In this document: piece by piece, positions 27,090 to 35,775 of the stretch
How the letters are laid out: the number at the start of each line of letters is the position of its first letter
Numbering within the stretch: the first letter of the stretch is position 1
Assembly (NCBI RefSeq): GCF_011947365.2
Contig: NZ_JAAVSH020000001.1
Location: forward strand, 3,313,192 to 3,351,624
Source of the DNA: an endosymbiont of Lamellibrachia barhami
GTDB taxonomy: Bacteria > Pseudomonadota > Gammaproteobacteria > Chromatiales > Chromatiaceae
Length of the DNA: 38,433 nt
Reading direction: 5' to 3'
Notes under the pieces: generated by a model
What the model saw: only the letters and a program-made list of their open reading frames with translations
The model's database searches: none
What the model was told of the DNA's origin: nothing
Position numbers and translations under genes: made by a program

Positions 27090-27293
27090 TGCGCTATACC
27101 GTTTTCAGAGAGTTGTTTCGCTTGTCGAAATATGGATCTGGGTGGAGCATGATCCATTTGATCACAGATTGAAGCGCATTTGTTTGGACAAGTGTTTCAG
27201 CGCTGAATAAAGGATTTCAGATTCTACGCTGTCAGTAGCGGTCGAGGATAACACGGACCAGAGCGAAAATCCGGGAGTCAGGTCATGCGTGGA

Positions 27294-28319
27294 TCAACTT
27301 GAAAGTCCGGCGGTACTGGCCAGCAGGAAGAGTGGATCCTTCTTGCCGGAAATCGAGATCCTTTTCAGCTTGAAAGGGTCGGCGCCTGGATCGTTGATTC
27401 CCTCATCGGTGGTCACTGCCGAGGTGTATCCGGTCTCTTTGAGTATATCGACGGCTTGTTGATTCCAACTGCCGTTTGGGTAGCAGAAATGGTGACAACT
27501 CTTCCCTATGACCTTCTCTATTGCCTCTTTTGATCTGACGACCTGATCCCGCGACGCTTCAGCCCCCGTCTGGCCCAACCGGACGTGATCCACGGTATGG
27601 CTGCCAATGGTGATTTCGGTGGTGCGTGAGATATCGGCTATCTCGTCCCAGGTCAAAATGGCGGACCAGGGATCATCTTTGACAATCTGCTTGATGCTCA
27701 TGCCACTCTGTTTTTCAAGTGATTCCGCCAGTTGATCGAAGTAGTCACGCATCTCTATGTCAGGCATATCGGCATGTTTCAGAATGCCACGCAGCCGGGA
27801 ATAGGATCGAGCCAAGGTGTCTCTGTTGGACTTATCGATGGTAATTTCAGTCTCTTTGTAGCGAATTGTTTTCCCGTCGATGTCCGCAAACTGTAGCGCA
27901 TAATCGAGGCGGTCGACCCAGAAGGGGCGTTGTTCCTCAGTGTGGCCGGTGGCGACATAGAAGACGGCAGGAACGCCATATTTCTGCAGTATCGGCAGTG
28001 CATGGGTTGCATTGTTTCTGTAGCCGTCGTCGAAGGTAACGACGCAACAATTGGGCTTTGACGGCAGTCGTCCCTCCAGCATGGCAACAGCTTCATCGAT
28101 AGTGACAAAGTTGTAGTAACGACTGAAGAGTTTGAGGCATTGCTCAAGATATTGAGGTGCAAGCTGCGGCCGAAGCGGCTCCCATGAGGATGCTTCCGCC
28201 TGGGTATCCATGACGCCGTGAAGCGTAAAAATTGTAATTTTTTTTCTTTTGAGAAAAAGTAAAATCTTTAGGGCGCCAACCCGATGCAGGATTTTTAGAA
28301 TAGCCAGTTTAAGATTCAT
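27294..28319 (-). CDS. Polysaccharide deacetylase (NodB-type)
   Basis: A 341-residue protein of the carbohydrate esterase 4/NodB group, which removes acetyl groups from polysaccharide amino sugars. The first motif TFDDGY (95-100) holds the catalytic Asp and a metal Asp. The metal histidines are in HTVDH (241-245), and FCYPNGSW is the later R/P-type motif. The N-terminal stretch KILLFLKRKKITIFTLHGV is hydrophobic/basic and may anchor or signal. The ATG at 28319 is preferred because AGGGA lies just upstream; an in-frame start at 28379 lacks this. With the flippase it suggests an exopolysaccharide or cell-surface glycan function. Confidence 0.87.
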   Translation of the reverse strand: MNLKLAILKILHRVGALKILLFLKRKKITIFTLHGVMDTQAEASSWEPLRPQLAPQYLEQCLKLFSRYYNFVTIDEAVAMLEGRLPSKPNCCVVTFDDGYRNNATHALPILQKYGVPAVFYVATGHTEEQRPFWVDRLDYALQFADIDGKTIRYKETEITIDKSNRDTLARSYSRLRGILKHADMPDIEMRDYFDQLAESLEKQSGMSIKQIVKDDPWSAILTWDEIADISRTTEITIGSHTVDHVRLGQTGAEASRDQVVRSKEAIEKVIGKSCHHFCYPNGSWNQQAVDILKETGYTSAVTTDEGINDPGADPFKLKRISISGKKDPLFLLASTAGLSS

Positions 28320-28741
28320 CTTGTCCCTGTATAAAAAAGTGATCAGTGTGATTTCATGATATTGGGCTTTCCAGAGCACGGCTTAACGGAATTTGTCCTG
28401 GAAGTTTTGTACTTGCCCCTGCCCCGCGTCTTCTGTCAGTTAACCCCGGATGATATTGGCGCTCTTTGGCAAATGGGTACTCTGACCGCAGCTCTCAGTA
28501 AATTGTAAATATTTATAAATTCAGATGATAGCCTGAGATGCACTTTTTGTGTACGGGGGAAAGAAATGAGATTCAGAAGGCGCGTAAAAGATTTCCGGAG
28601 ACCACGGGGTCAAGCTTAATTTGTAACTATCCAACGATTTTTCTAAACAGCGAGTATGTCGCACGTAAAACAGTGTACACACCCTACAGCACTTGGTGAA
28701 TTCGAGGAATTGAGGTGGCTGCAGTTCTGGGTTATCTGGTT
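28320..28741. other. Intergenic region without a supported gene
   Basis: This 422-bp stretch between batD and the deacetylase gene contains no convincing reading frame. An AT-rich stretch around 28495-28530 would suit a promoter for the minus-strand deacetylase gene. I find no strong terminator after batD and no repeats. Confidence 0.5.
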
Positions 28742-30499
28742 CTATGCGGCAGCCTTGGGGTTTAGTTCCGGCAGGCGGTTGTCAATGCCATGTTTTTTTC
28801 CGCTGCGTCGGGTGCGAAGCAGAGCCACGCCGGGCCGTATCTCCCGTTTGAAATCCCGTTTCCAGGCTTCGAAATCGAGTTTTGCGTGCCCATAAATTGC
28901 CTGATCCAAATCGTGTACGAGGCGACGTACCCGCTGAGGGTTGGATCTCGGCTGAAAAGCGATGATGCGGTCTGCAATGTCTGCGAAAGGCGCTCGCGGT
29001 GGCATACCCATATGTTTGTTGGCCAGGAAGCGCAGAGTGTAACCCCAGACGTCTGGATCATTTTCCTGATCAACGCAGCGTACGCAGAACCAGAAACGGA
29101 TCGACAGCGGTAGCATGCCGACCAGTTGACGGCGCAGTCGTTGCCACTTGGTAATTGGATTGAGGCAGGCAGTGGTGGCGCGAAACTTCTCACTGAACGG
29201 AGCGAAAGCTGGCGCCATGTTCAGGAAAGGCTTCTTCAGTGCAAGGGTGAGCGGAGCAAATGCAGCGGGAGGTTTTACCTCACGTTTTCTATTGGCGATC
29301 CAGACCGCCAGCCAGTAACCGAAGATAATACCCAGTGCCACGGCCAGTGGGATCCAGAATGCCGCGGGGGAGCCGGCCGGGAAAAATGTGCTCGGCTTGG
29401 TCAGGCCGAAAAGCCCTTCCCCCCTTAAACCACTGCCGCTGACAGCCAAGGGTTTGACGGGCTCGGAGGCATGCTGCGGCATGCCTGTCCTGATATTCCA
29501 CCAGGGTACACGCAACTCGGGCAGTTGCAGGTCACCGCCATGCTGGGGGACCAGCGTGAAGGTTTCGATGCGGCTTCCCAGAATCTTTTTGCCACTCTTG
29601 CTGAGATTGGTTTGGGTGCGAGTCTTCTCCCGGTAAACCCGGAAGGCAGGGCTTTGCAGCTGACGTTCGAGACTGGGCAGGAGATCACCGGACGCACCGA
29701 TGGCCCTGATTTCAATCGTCAGGCTGGTGGGTTGCCCGGCAGCGAAGCGGGCGTTCTCCGGTAGTTTCGTTTTGAGGGTCAACTGTTCGAGCGGCAGCCA
29801 GGGATTGATGGAAGGATCGGCATCTTTGACATCGAGTATCAGAGGCTTATCACTGGTCGCTTCGAAAGCCTTGGGAACGCTGCCGTATCCACTCATAGGT
29901 TTCAGTGTTCCAGTTACGTGAAACGGCGGAATCTCGATCTTTCCAGGGCGCAGTGGCGTCACCTGGTAGATAAATCCGGTCACGATCTCCTGATTTCCTT
30001 TACGGGTGCGGGAGCTGGCTGTGGGGCCCTCGATCTTCTGGAAAATGAGCGCGTCGGTTTGCGGCAGTTGTGGTGTGGCGGTTTTGAGGTTGCCGTCACT
30101 GATGATGTTGAGATGGAGTAACAGGTTCTCCTGCAGATAGGGGGTTCTGCCTGAGAGTTTGATCTCCAGGCGAGGTGGACGGGACTGTTGGTTGTAGTAC
30201 GGTGTTTGGTTATATCCCGGGCGCTGCATGCCCGGCCAGCCACCAGGTCCGTAAGAGGGGGGCTGCACGGTTGGCGGGGGAAGTTCCGGCGAGGGGGTAC
30301 CCTTGTTGCGCTGATCCGGTGGCGCATAGTTCCACTGGCTGACTGGGGGTTGCCATGGCATATAACCGGGGTAGCCTCCGGGCGCCGCTGTGACATTGGT
30401 CGCCAGCAGCAGCAATAGCAAAATGCCTGTAAGGTCGCGCAATTTTTTGTCCATCCTCTGATAGCTTCGGTGGTTTTCCGTTTTATTTGATCTTTTCAT
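28742..30499 (-). CDS. batD: BatD-like protein
   Basis: 585 residues. A signal-like hydrophobic stretch (LTGILLLLLLATNVTA) is followed by a Pro/Gly/Tyr/Gln-rich segment at about residues 40-108 and then BatD-type beta domains: RPPRLEIKLSGRTPYLQENLLL (a family-like start), QEIVTGFIYQVTPLRPGKIEIPPF and, later, LVPQHGGDLQLPELRVPWWN. A membrane helix follows near 375-400, then a cytoplasmic helical tail. The protein is expected to be anchored in the inner membrane with its bulk in the periplasm. The start is uncertain: the Met at residue 16 (30454) gives a more typical signal peptide. It is the last gene of the moxR/Bat operon; Bat proteins are linked to stress or aerotolerance, with mechanism unclear. 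Confidence 0.85.
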   Translation of the reverse strand: MKRSNKTENHRSYQRMDKKLRDLTGILLLLLLATNVTAAPGGYPGYMPWQPPVSQWNYAPPDQRNKGTPSPELPPPTVQPPSYGPGGWPGMQRPGYNQTPYYNQQSRPPRLEIKLSGRTPYLQENLLLHLNIISDGNLKTATPQLPQTDALIFQKIEGPTASSRTRKGNQEIVTGFIYQVTPLRPGKIEIPPFHVTGTLKPMSGYGSVPKAFEATSDKPLILDVKDADPSINPWLPLEQLTLKTKLPENARFAAGQPTSLTIEIRAIGASGDLLPSLERQLQSPAFRVYREKTRTQTNLSKSGKKILGSRIETFTLVPQHGGDLQLPELRVPWWNIRTGMPQHASEPVKPLAVSGSGLRGEGLFGLTKPSTFFPAGSPAAFWIPLAVALGIIFGYWLAVWIANRKREVKPPAAFAPLTLALKKPFLNMAPAFAPFSEKFRATTACLNPITKWQRLRRQLVGMLPLSIRFWFCVRCVDQENDPDVWGYTLRFLANKHMGMPPRAPFADIADRIIAFQPRSNPQRVRRLVHDLDQAIYGHAKLDFEAWKRDFKREIRPGVALLRTRRSGKKHGIDNRLPELNPKAAA

Positions 30500-30624
30500 G
30501 AGTGGTCGGAGTCAAAATTTATGGGCATCACGTTATTGGAAGCCAAGCGGCTTCGATCAAATTTGACACCGACCCCGGCAGCAAACAGACCTGGTGTGAA
30601 AACTGTCTTCTGTCCGCTAGCCGA
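30500..30624 (-). other. Gap in the Bat operon with a small hairpin
   Basis: This is the only sizeable gap (125 bp) in the operon, which is otherwise tightly packed or overlapping. It contains a hairpin GAAGCC (30539-30544) / GGCTTC (30549-30554) but no T-run. It may mark a separate promoter or processing site for batD. Confidence 0.3.
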
Positions 30625-32294
30625 TTACCAGGGCCGCGTCTCAAAATCGCGGCCGCCTTTGCTGCGCAAATAGTCGTACTCTTGGAGTTTGAACTGTTTT
30701 TGCATCAGCTCCGCCGGGTCGCCTTCGACCTGCTCCAGCCACTGCTCCATCAGTGCCATGCCTCCACTCATGCGGGATTGACTGTCGCCACCGGGGCCGC
30801 CGCTTTGCTGTTGGTCGGCATCAGGGGTCGACATATCACCCATCTGGTCGACTTGATCGACTGCTTCAGGGGTTGGTTGACCCTGTGGCAGTATTTCCGG
30901 GTCTTGTTTCTCCTCTCCCAGTCTGCCAGCAGTGGGTTGATCCTGCTCTGCTGAATTTTCATCCGGTGACTCTCCAAGGCTAGCAGACTTTTCCTCGGGT
31001 GATGGCTCTTTACCTGCAGCATCTTCCTGAGGTTCATCCTGCTGGTTGGCCTCTGCATCCTCTGCTTCTGACTGCTCCTGTTCGGACTTCCCTGCCTGGT
31101 CAGTGCGGTCTTCCTGTTCGCCGCCTTCACCTTCGTCCTGCTGTTGTTCGCCGGTCTTGGTTTCTTCCGACTCCTCTTCGCCAGCCTCACCCTGCTGCTC
31201 CGGGTCATCCTTCTCCTGACCCGCTTTATCCTGCTGTTCGGTTTCGTCCTTTTGCTCACCGGACTGTTGGCCCTGCTGCTCGTCCTCGGATGAACCCTCC
31301 CTGATCCTGTTCACCCTGCTGTTCGCCTTCCTGCTCTTCTGACTCTTCGCTTGAGGCCCCGCTCTGCTGTTGATCCTGCTGTTCTCCGCTCTCCTGCTCG
31401 CTTTCGGACTCTCCCTCGCCCTGCTGCTGCTCTTCGCTCTGCTCGCCGGATTCCTTCTGCTCTTCGGACTCCTGTTCGCCGGATTCCTTCTGCTCTTCGG
31501 ACTCTGTTCTTAGTTCATACTGCTCTTCGGACTCCTGCTCGCCGGATTCCTTCTGCTCTTCGGACTCCTGTTCGCCGGATTCACTCCTGCTCGCTTTCGG
31601 ACTCTCCCTCGCCCTGCTGCTCCTCTTCGCTCTGCTCGCCGGATTGGGACTCCTGTTGCTCCTCTGACTCCGACTCTCCCTCTTGTTGCTCTTCGGACTC
31701 CTGTTCGCCGGATTCCTTCTGCTCCTCGGACTCCTGTTCGCCGGATTGCTGCTCTTCCTCTGACTCCTGCTCGCCGGACTGCTCCTCCTCCTCTGACTCC
31801 TCCTCTCCCTGCTGTTCTTCTTTTTCCTTTTCTTCCTGTTTTTCTTGTTCCTCTTTTTCCTGCTCCGCCTTCTCTTCTTCGGTCAGTTCATCCTCTTCGG
31901 GCTGCTCCTTGGCCATCAGGGTACGTGTAAGCGCCAGGTTGTAACCGGCATCCTCATGTTTGGGGTCATCTGCCAATACCGACTCGTAGGCTTCGACAGC
32001 GCCTGGATAGTCCTCTAACCTGAAACGCGCATTGCCCAGGTTGTAGCGTGCATCCTGCTCTACCTCGTCCCGCTCCACAGTGGCAAAACTCTCGGCCGCC
32101 GCTGCATAGTCACCCGCCCGGTATTGGGCCACGCCACGGCGATAGGGGTCGCTGAAATCCTTTGCCGCCTCTTCATAGTGCCCCTGCTGATAGGCGTCCT
32201 CAGCGAGCTGTTCGCTGTTGCGGAACCACTCGGCTTGTGTGGGGGCGCAAATCAGAAGCAGGAGGGGGAGGAGTGGGATGAGGTGCCTGTTCAT
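30625..32294 (-). CDS. TPR protein with E/Q/S/G-rich repeat tail (BatC/BatE-like), two frameshifts
   Basis: The N-terminus has a signal peptide (MNRHLIPLLPLLLLICAPTQA), then TPRs at about residues 25-130 (AEDAYQQGHYEEAAKDF, DARYNLGNARFRLEDYPGAVEAYE). A very long acidic Glu/Gln/Ser/Gly region follows. The literal frame stops at 31581. One base shift there opens a frame through further SGEQESEEQ-type repeats, and a second shift near 31298-31310 (a G-rich run) restores a frame ending in the expected MALMEQWLEQVEGDPAELMQKQF and TAA-type end at 30625. With both corrected the protein would be 555 residues. The 33-bp repeats make errors or slippage likely. ATGA overlap with the upstream VWA gene confirms operon position. 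Confidence 0.8.
31440..31760 (-). repeat. 33-bp tandem repeats in the TPR gene
   Basis: Repeated units encode 11-residue blocks such as KESGEQESEEQ (33 bp). Several near-identical copies are visible around 31446-31580 and again around 31680-31750. One copy near 31505-31525 is damaged (YELRTESEEQ). This low-complexity block contains or borders both apparent frameshifts. Confidence 0.75.
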
Positions 32295-33316
32295 AGACCC
32301 CCCTCCGTTTGCTGGCGCCGAAAAGTGGGCAGCAAAAGCAGTACAAGTGGAATCAGCATCCAGTAAAATCGCTCGTTCCAGATCCTGGTCTTCTCATCAG
32401 TGGCTACCGCCTCTGCAGCGTCGGAGGCAGCGAGGGTGAGAAGGGTTCGGCTGTCATCATCGCGAAAGTTTGCCTGTAGATAGTGGCCGTTGCCCGTTGA
32501 CGCCAGCTGTTTGAGCAACGGCTCGTTGAGTCGGGATTCGATAATCTTGCCTGCGCGGTCGCGCATCAGGTCGCTCAGACCGGTAGGTGCGGGTACCGGA
32601 CCGCCGCCGCTGGTGCCGATGCCGAGCACATGCAGACGGATGCCGTCTGCCGCCAGGGTTTTGACTCGTTTGGCCAGGTCGGGCTCATCGAAGTCGCCGT
32701 CGCTGATCAGCAGGATCGAGCGTCCGCCCTCGCTGGGCTGGCCTTTGAGCAGCTGTTCCGCCTTGTCCAGTGCAGTATGCAGACGGCTGCCCTGCAATCG
32801 AGTCAGGTCGGTGGAGAGCGCGGGCAGGGCGTTGAGGATGCTCTGGCCGTCTTCCGTGATGGGTGAGACGATATGGGAGACTGAAGCGAAGGCGATCAGG
32901 CCGATGCGGACCTCCCGGTTGAGCTGTATTAGATCCTGGATCTCCTGACGGGCACGCCCCAGACGGGAGGGTTGCACGTCGGCCACCTCCATGGAGCGGG
33001 AGATGTCCATCAGAATGATCAGGTCGCTGCCGGGGGTAAATGCCTCCACGTCAGTGTAGTCCCAGCGGGGGCCGGCCATGGCGATCACCGCAAGAATCCA
33101 TAACAGCGCCCAGCGGATGAAACGTCCCCAGCGTTCGTTGACCTCAAGTTCCCGTACGCCGGTGAGGTGGGGCAGCAGATGCTCATCGGCGTAGAGGTGG
33201 ATTGGCCCCTTGCTGGGGCGGGTGACGCTGAAGATCAGCCAGCCGAGCACCGGCAGCAGTCCAAACAGGGCGAAGAGCCACTCCGGGCGGGCAAAATGGA
33301 AGGCTGCATCAGGCAT
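32291..33316 (-). CDS. batB: VWA-domain protein, BatB-like
   Basis: A 341-residue inner-membrane protein. N-terminal helices lie at about residues 12-31 and 67-83, then a von Willebrand A domain with the metal-ion-dependent adhesion motif DISRS (104-108), a Thr/Ser-containing loop near LTRLQGSRLHTAL, and the ISDGDFDE Asp. A C-terminal helix (YWMLIPLVLLLLP) closes it. This layout is typical of BatA/BatB proteins. Its start overlaps the end of the preceding VWA gene by 8 bp and its stop overlaps the TPR gene by 4 bp, showing translational coupling. The VWA domain probably binds partner proteins in the periplasm. Confidence 0.88.
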   Translation of the reverse strand: MPDAAFHFARPEWLFALFGLLPVLGWLIFSVTRPSKGPIHLYADEHLLPHLTGVRELEVNERWGRFIRWALLWILAVIAMAGPRWDYTDVEAFTPGSDLIILMDISRSMEVADVQPSRLGRARQEIQDLIQLNREVRIGLIAFASVSHIVSPITEDGQSILNALPALSTDLTRLQGSRLHTALDKAEQLLKGQPSEGGRSILLISDGDFDEPDLAKRVKTLAADGIRLHVLGIGTSGGGPVPAPTGLSDLMRDRAGKIIESRLNEPLLKQLASTGNGHYLQANFRDDDSRTLLTLAASDAAEAVATDEKTRIWNERFYWMLIPLVLLLLPTFRRQQTEGGL

Positions 33317-34349
33317 AGCCTCCTCCCTTCAAGGTGCGTTTGCGGCCCTCCGGAAAGAGTCCCATGACCAGCAGGCAGATAAGCCCGATGCCGAGGGGCC
33401 AGTGGTAGAGCGGTTGTGGAATGAAGATGGTGCGGGACTCCGCTTCGGTCTTCTCCAGCTCGTCGATACGCTGGTAGATCTTCTCCAGAGCCGCAGTATC
33501 AGTACCCCGGAAGTAGGCGCCGCCGGAGGTTTCCGCAATCTGCCGCATCACCTCTTCGTTGAAGCCGAGATCGCTGCGATAGATCAGCCGTCCGTTCTCC
33601 ATGATCGGTACCTCTTTACGATCACTGCCGACGCCGATGCTGTAGATACGGATACCTTCCCGAGCTGCCAACTGCGCCGCTTTCAGCGGGGGGATGGTGC
33701 CTGCAGTGTTTTCGCCGTCGGCGATCAGTAACAGCACCCGCGAGCCTTCCGGGCGATCGCGCAGTTTCTTGACGCCCAATCCAAGGGCATCACCCATGGC
33801 CGTACCATTACCGGCGATGGTGGGAATCACATCGTTGAGCAGGCTGTTTACCGCCCTGCGGTCGAAGCTCAGAGGTGACAATACATAGGCCTGACTGCCG
33901 AAGATAATCAAGCCGATGCGGTCCCCCTGGCGTCCATCGATGAATTTGCCCACAACGCCTTTCACCACCTGCATGCGGCTCACCTGCTTGCCTTTGACAG
34001 TGAAGTCGAGGGCGTCCATGGAGTGGGAGGCGTCCACCGCCAGCATCAGGTCGTAACCGGCAGTGCGATTCTCCGTGTAGGGTTCGAGCCACTGGGGGCG
34101 CATCAGCGCAAGCACCAGGGAGATCCAGAGCAGACTGAGCAGGATCCGGTAGAGCAGGGCGATGATGGGAGTGCCGGGACGGCGGCTCTGAAAGGCCTCC
34201 TGCAGATGCTCCAACGAAGGGTGGAGCAGGGTGGTCTGGCTACCCTCGGTCAACGTCTGTTCCTCACTCTTCGGGCGATGCCAGAAGAGTCGTATCAGGA
34301 ACGGCAGGACCAGCAGCAGCGCCATCCAGGGCCAGTGAAATTCAAACAT
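33309..34349 (-). CDS. batA: VWA-domain protein, BatA-like
   Basis: About 346 residues. N-terminal helices (WMALLLVLPFLIRLFW; ILLSLLWISLVLAL) precede a VWA domain with the MIDAS motif DASHS (106-110), the TAMGDAL Thr and the IADGENT Asp, then a C-terminal helix (WPLGIGLICLLVMGLF). The ATG at 34349 is chosen because GAGGAGG lies 5 bases upstream; a start at 34364 is in frame but lacks this. It overlaps the stop of the DUF4381 gene (34342) by 8 bp. Paired VWA proteins with a MoxR ATPase are a common bacterial module of incompletely known function, thought to act in folding, assembly or activation of envelope proteins. Confidence 0.88.
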   Translation of the reverse strand: MFEFHWPWMALLLVLPFLIRLFWHRPKSEEQTLTEGSQTTLLHPSLEHLQEAFQSRRPGTPIIALLYRILLSLLWISLVLALMRPQWLEPYTENRTAGYDLMLAVDASHSMDALDFTVKGKQVSRMQVVKGVVGKFIDGRQGDRIGLIIFGSQAYVLSPLSFDRRAVNSLLNDVIPTIAGNGTAMGDALGLGVKKLRDRPEGSRVLLLIADGENTAGTIPPLKAAQLAAREGIRIYSIGVGSDRKEVPIMENGRLIYRSDLGFNEEVMRQIAETSGGAYFRGTDTAALEKIYQRIDELEKTEAESRTIFIPQPLYHWPLGIGLICLLVMGLFPEGRKRTLKGGGYA

Positions 34350-34824
34350 GACAGGCCTCCTCACTGCTGACCCAGCGGACGGCGGCGTCGATCAGACGGC
34401 CAAGGGCGGCACGCTCGGTATCGAGTCCCGGTGGGGCGTAGGGGAGTTGCAGCAGCAGTTTGCCATTCTGCTGCCAGTCGAAGCCGGATTTGTCATTCTT
34501 CTTCAGCCACAGCAACCAGGTCTCTCCGGTCAGAGCCGCTGCATGGGGCCGGCCGCAGCGGGCGATGGCGATGCGGCGTAACAGTTCAGAGAGCTCCCCT
34601 GCCACCTCTTTGGTGGCCTGGGTTTTGAGTTTGCGTTTTAGTTGCAGCAATCGACGGCGGGCATCTTTCTGCCAGCGTCCGAGGGGATAGAGCCTGCGTT
34701 GACGCAGCAGCCACATGACGAGTAGAACGAAGAGCACGATGCCCAGCGCGGAGAGCCACCAGCCGATGGCCAGGGGCCACCAGGAGGCGGGGTCGATTGT
34801 GTGGATGTCACGCAGCGAGTCCAT
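34342..34824 (-). CDS. DUF4381 family membrane protein
   Basis: 160 residues with one clear N-terminal helix (WWLSALGIVLFVLLVMWLL) and a cytoplasmic basic tail (RRLLQLKRKLKTQ, ELLRRIAIARCGR). The sequence DPASWWPLAIGWW and the AALTGETWLLWL segment fit DUF4381, which is repeatedly found between DUF58 and VWA genes in MoxR/Bat operons. It starts 8 bp after the DUF58 gene and overlaps batA by 8 bp. The role is unknown; operon position makes an assembly partner of the VWA proteins likely. Confidence 0.85.
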   Translation of the reverse strand: MDSLRDIHTIDPASWWPLAIGWWLSALGIVLFVLLVMWLLRQRRLYPLGRWQKDARRRLLQLKRKLKTQATKEVAGELSELLRRIAIARCGRPHAAALTGETWLLWLKKNDKSGFDWQQNGKLLLQLPYAPPGLDTERAALGRLIDAAVRWVSSEEACHV

Positions 34825-34832
34825 ATCGATAA

Positions 34833-35744
34833 CTAGCGCGCGCCGAAGTGACGGGCAAGTGCGCGGGTCAGGGTGATGTGGATCTCTTCGTCGGTGCTGA
34901 CGGGCATCAAGGGTACGCCGAGGCGATTGCAGAGTGCCTCGAGTGTGCTGCGGCGCCGTTGCCAGATCTCACGGTAGCGGTCACGGGCCTGTTGATCGCG
35001 GGTATCTACCTCTATCAGCTCCCCATCCGGTCCCGCAAAGGTAACCCTGCCCATCTCAGGGATTTCGCTTTCCGCGGGATCGTCTACCGGGATCAATACC
35101 AGCGTATGGTGTTGGCAGAGACGTCCCAGTGTCTGCTCCAGACCGGCTATCTCCCGATTCATATCGGCAATAACGAAGATCAGCGATCCGGTGGGGGTAC
35201 CCCGGTCTGCCTTCTGCAACGCCTCGGAGAGGCAGTCGATCTGACGTTTCTCCTGGCTGCCCTCAGTAGTGAGGGAGTGCAGCAGGCGCCAGAGGGCGCG
35301 GCGGCCCTTGGTGGGACGGATATACTGCATGCCGATTCCGGCGTCGCCAAACAGCATGCCACCCACCCGATCATTGAGCCGCGAGGCTGCCCAGCCGAGC
35401 AGGGCTGCAGCCTTGGCGGCCTGAATCGATTTGAAGGTACCGCGGGTGCCAAAGCTCATGTGTGGTCCCTTGTCCACACAGAGCACCACGCTGCGCTCCC
35501 GCTCTTCACGGAAGATCTTGAGGTGGGGAACATTGGTGCGGGCGGTGACGTTCCACTCCATATTGCGGATATCGTCGCCCTCCCGGTATTCGCGCACCTC
35601 CTCGAAATCGAGACCGGTGCCACGGAACACTGATGAGTAGAGACCGCTGAAACTGGAGTTGACCAGGTGGTGCGAAGCCAGACCAAGGGTATGGGCCTGA
35701 TGCCGCAGTTCCAGCAGGTCGTCGATATGGGGGTAGAGACTCAT
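34833..35744 (-). CDS. DUF58 domain protein
   Basis: 303 residues. The DUF58 signature spans GLDFEEVREYREGDDIRNM, then EWNVTARTNVPHLKIFREERE. A VWA-like core follows (VVLCVDKGPHMSFG, LIFVIADMNRE). It is expected to work with MoxR in the Bat-type system. The ATG at 35744 (MSLYPHIDD) is preferred because AGAGGA precedes it; an upstream in-frame start at 35849 overlaps the end of the MoxR gene and adds a non-family extension. It is 31 bp downstream of moxR and 8 bp upstream of the DUF4381 gene. Confidence 0.9.
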   Translation of the reverse strand: MSLYPHIDDLLELRHQAHTLGLASHHLVNSSFSGLYSSVFRGTGLDFEEVREYREGDDIRNMEWNVTARTNVPHLKIFREERERSVVLCVDKGPHMSFGTRGTFKSIQAAKAAALLGWAASRLNDRVGGMLFGDAGIGMQYIRPTKGRRALWRLLHSLTTEGSQEKRQIDCLSEALQKADRGTPTGSLIFVIADMNREIAGLEQTLGRLCQHHTLVLIPVDDPAESEIPEMGRVTFAGPDGELIEVDTRDQQARDRYREIWQRRRSTLEALCNRLGVPLMPVSTDEEIHITLTRALARHFGAR

Positions 35745-35775
35745 GGCGAGACGCTTCCTCTGACAACCGGCGGGA

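Noticed and set aside
28656-28895. 79-codon plus-strand frame overlapping the end of batD
   Set aside because: Half of it is antisense to batD and the rest is Arg/Ser-rich without support.
31351-31944. Plus-strand Ser/Cys/Arg-rich frame of 197 codons
   Set aside because: It reads the complement of the E/Q/S/G repeat of the TPR gene and is low-complexity nonsense.
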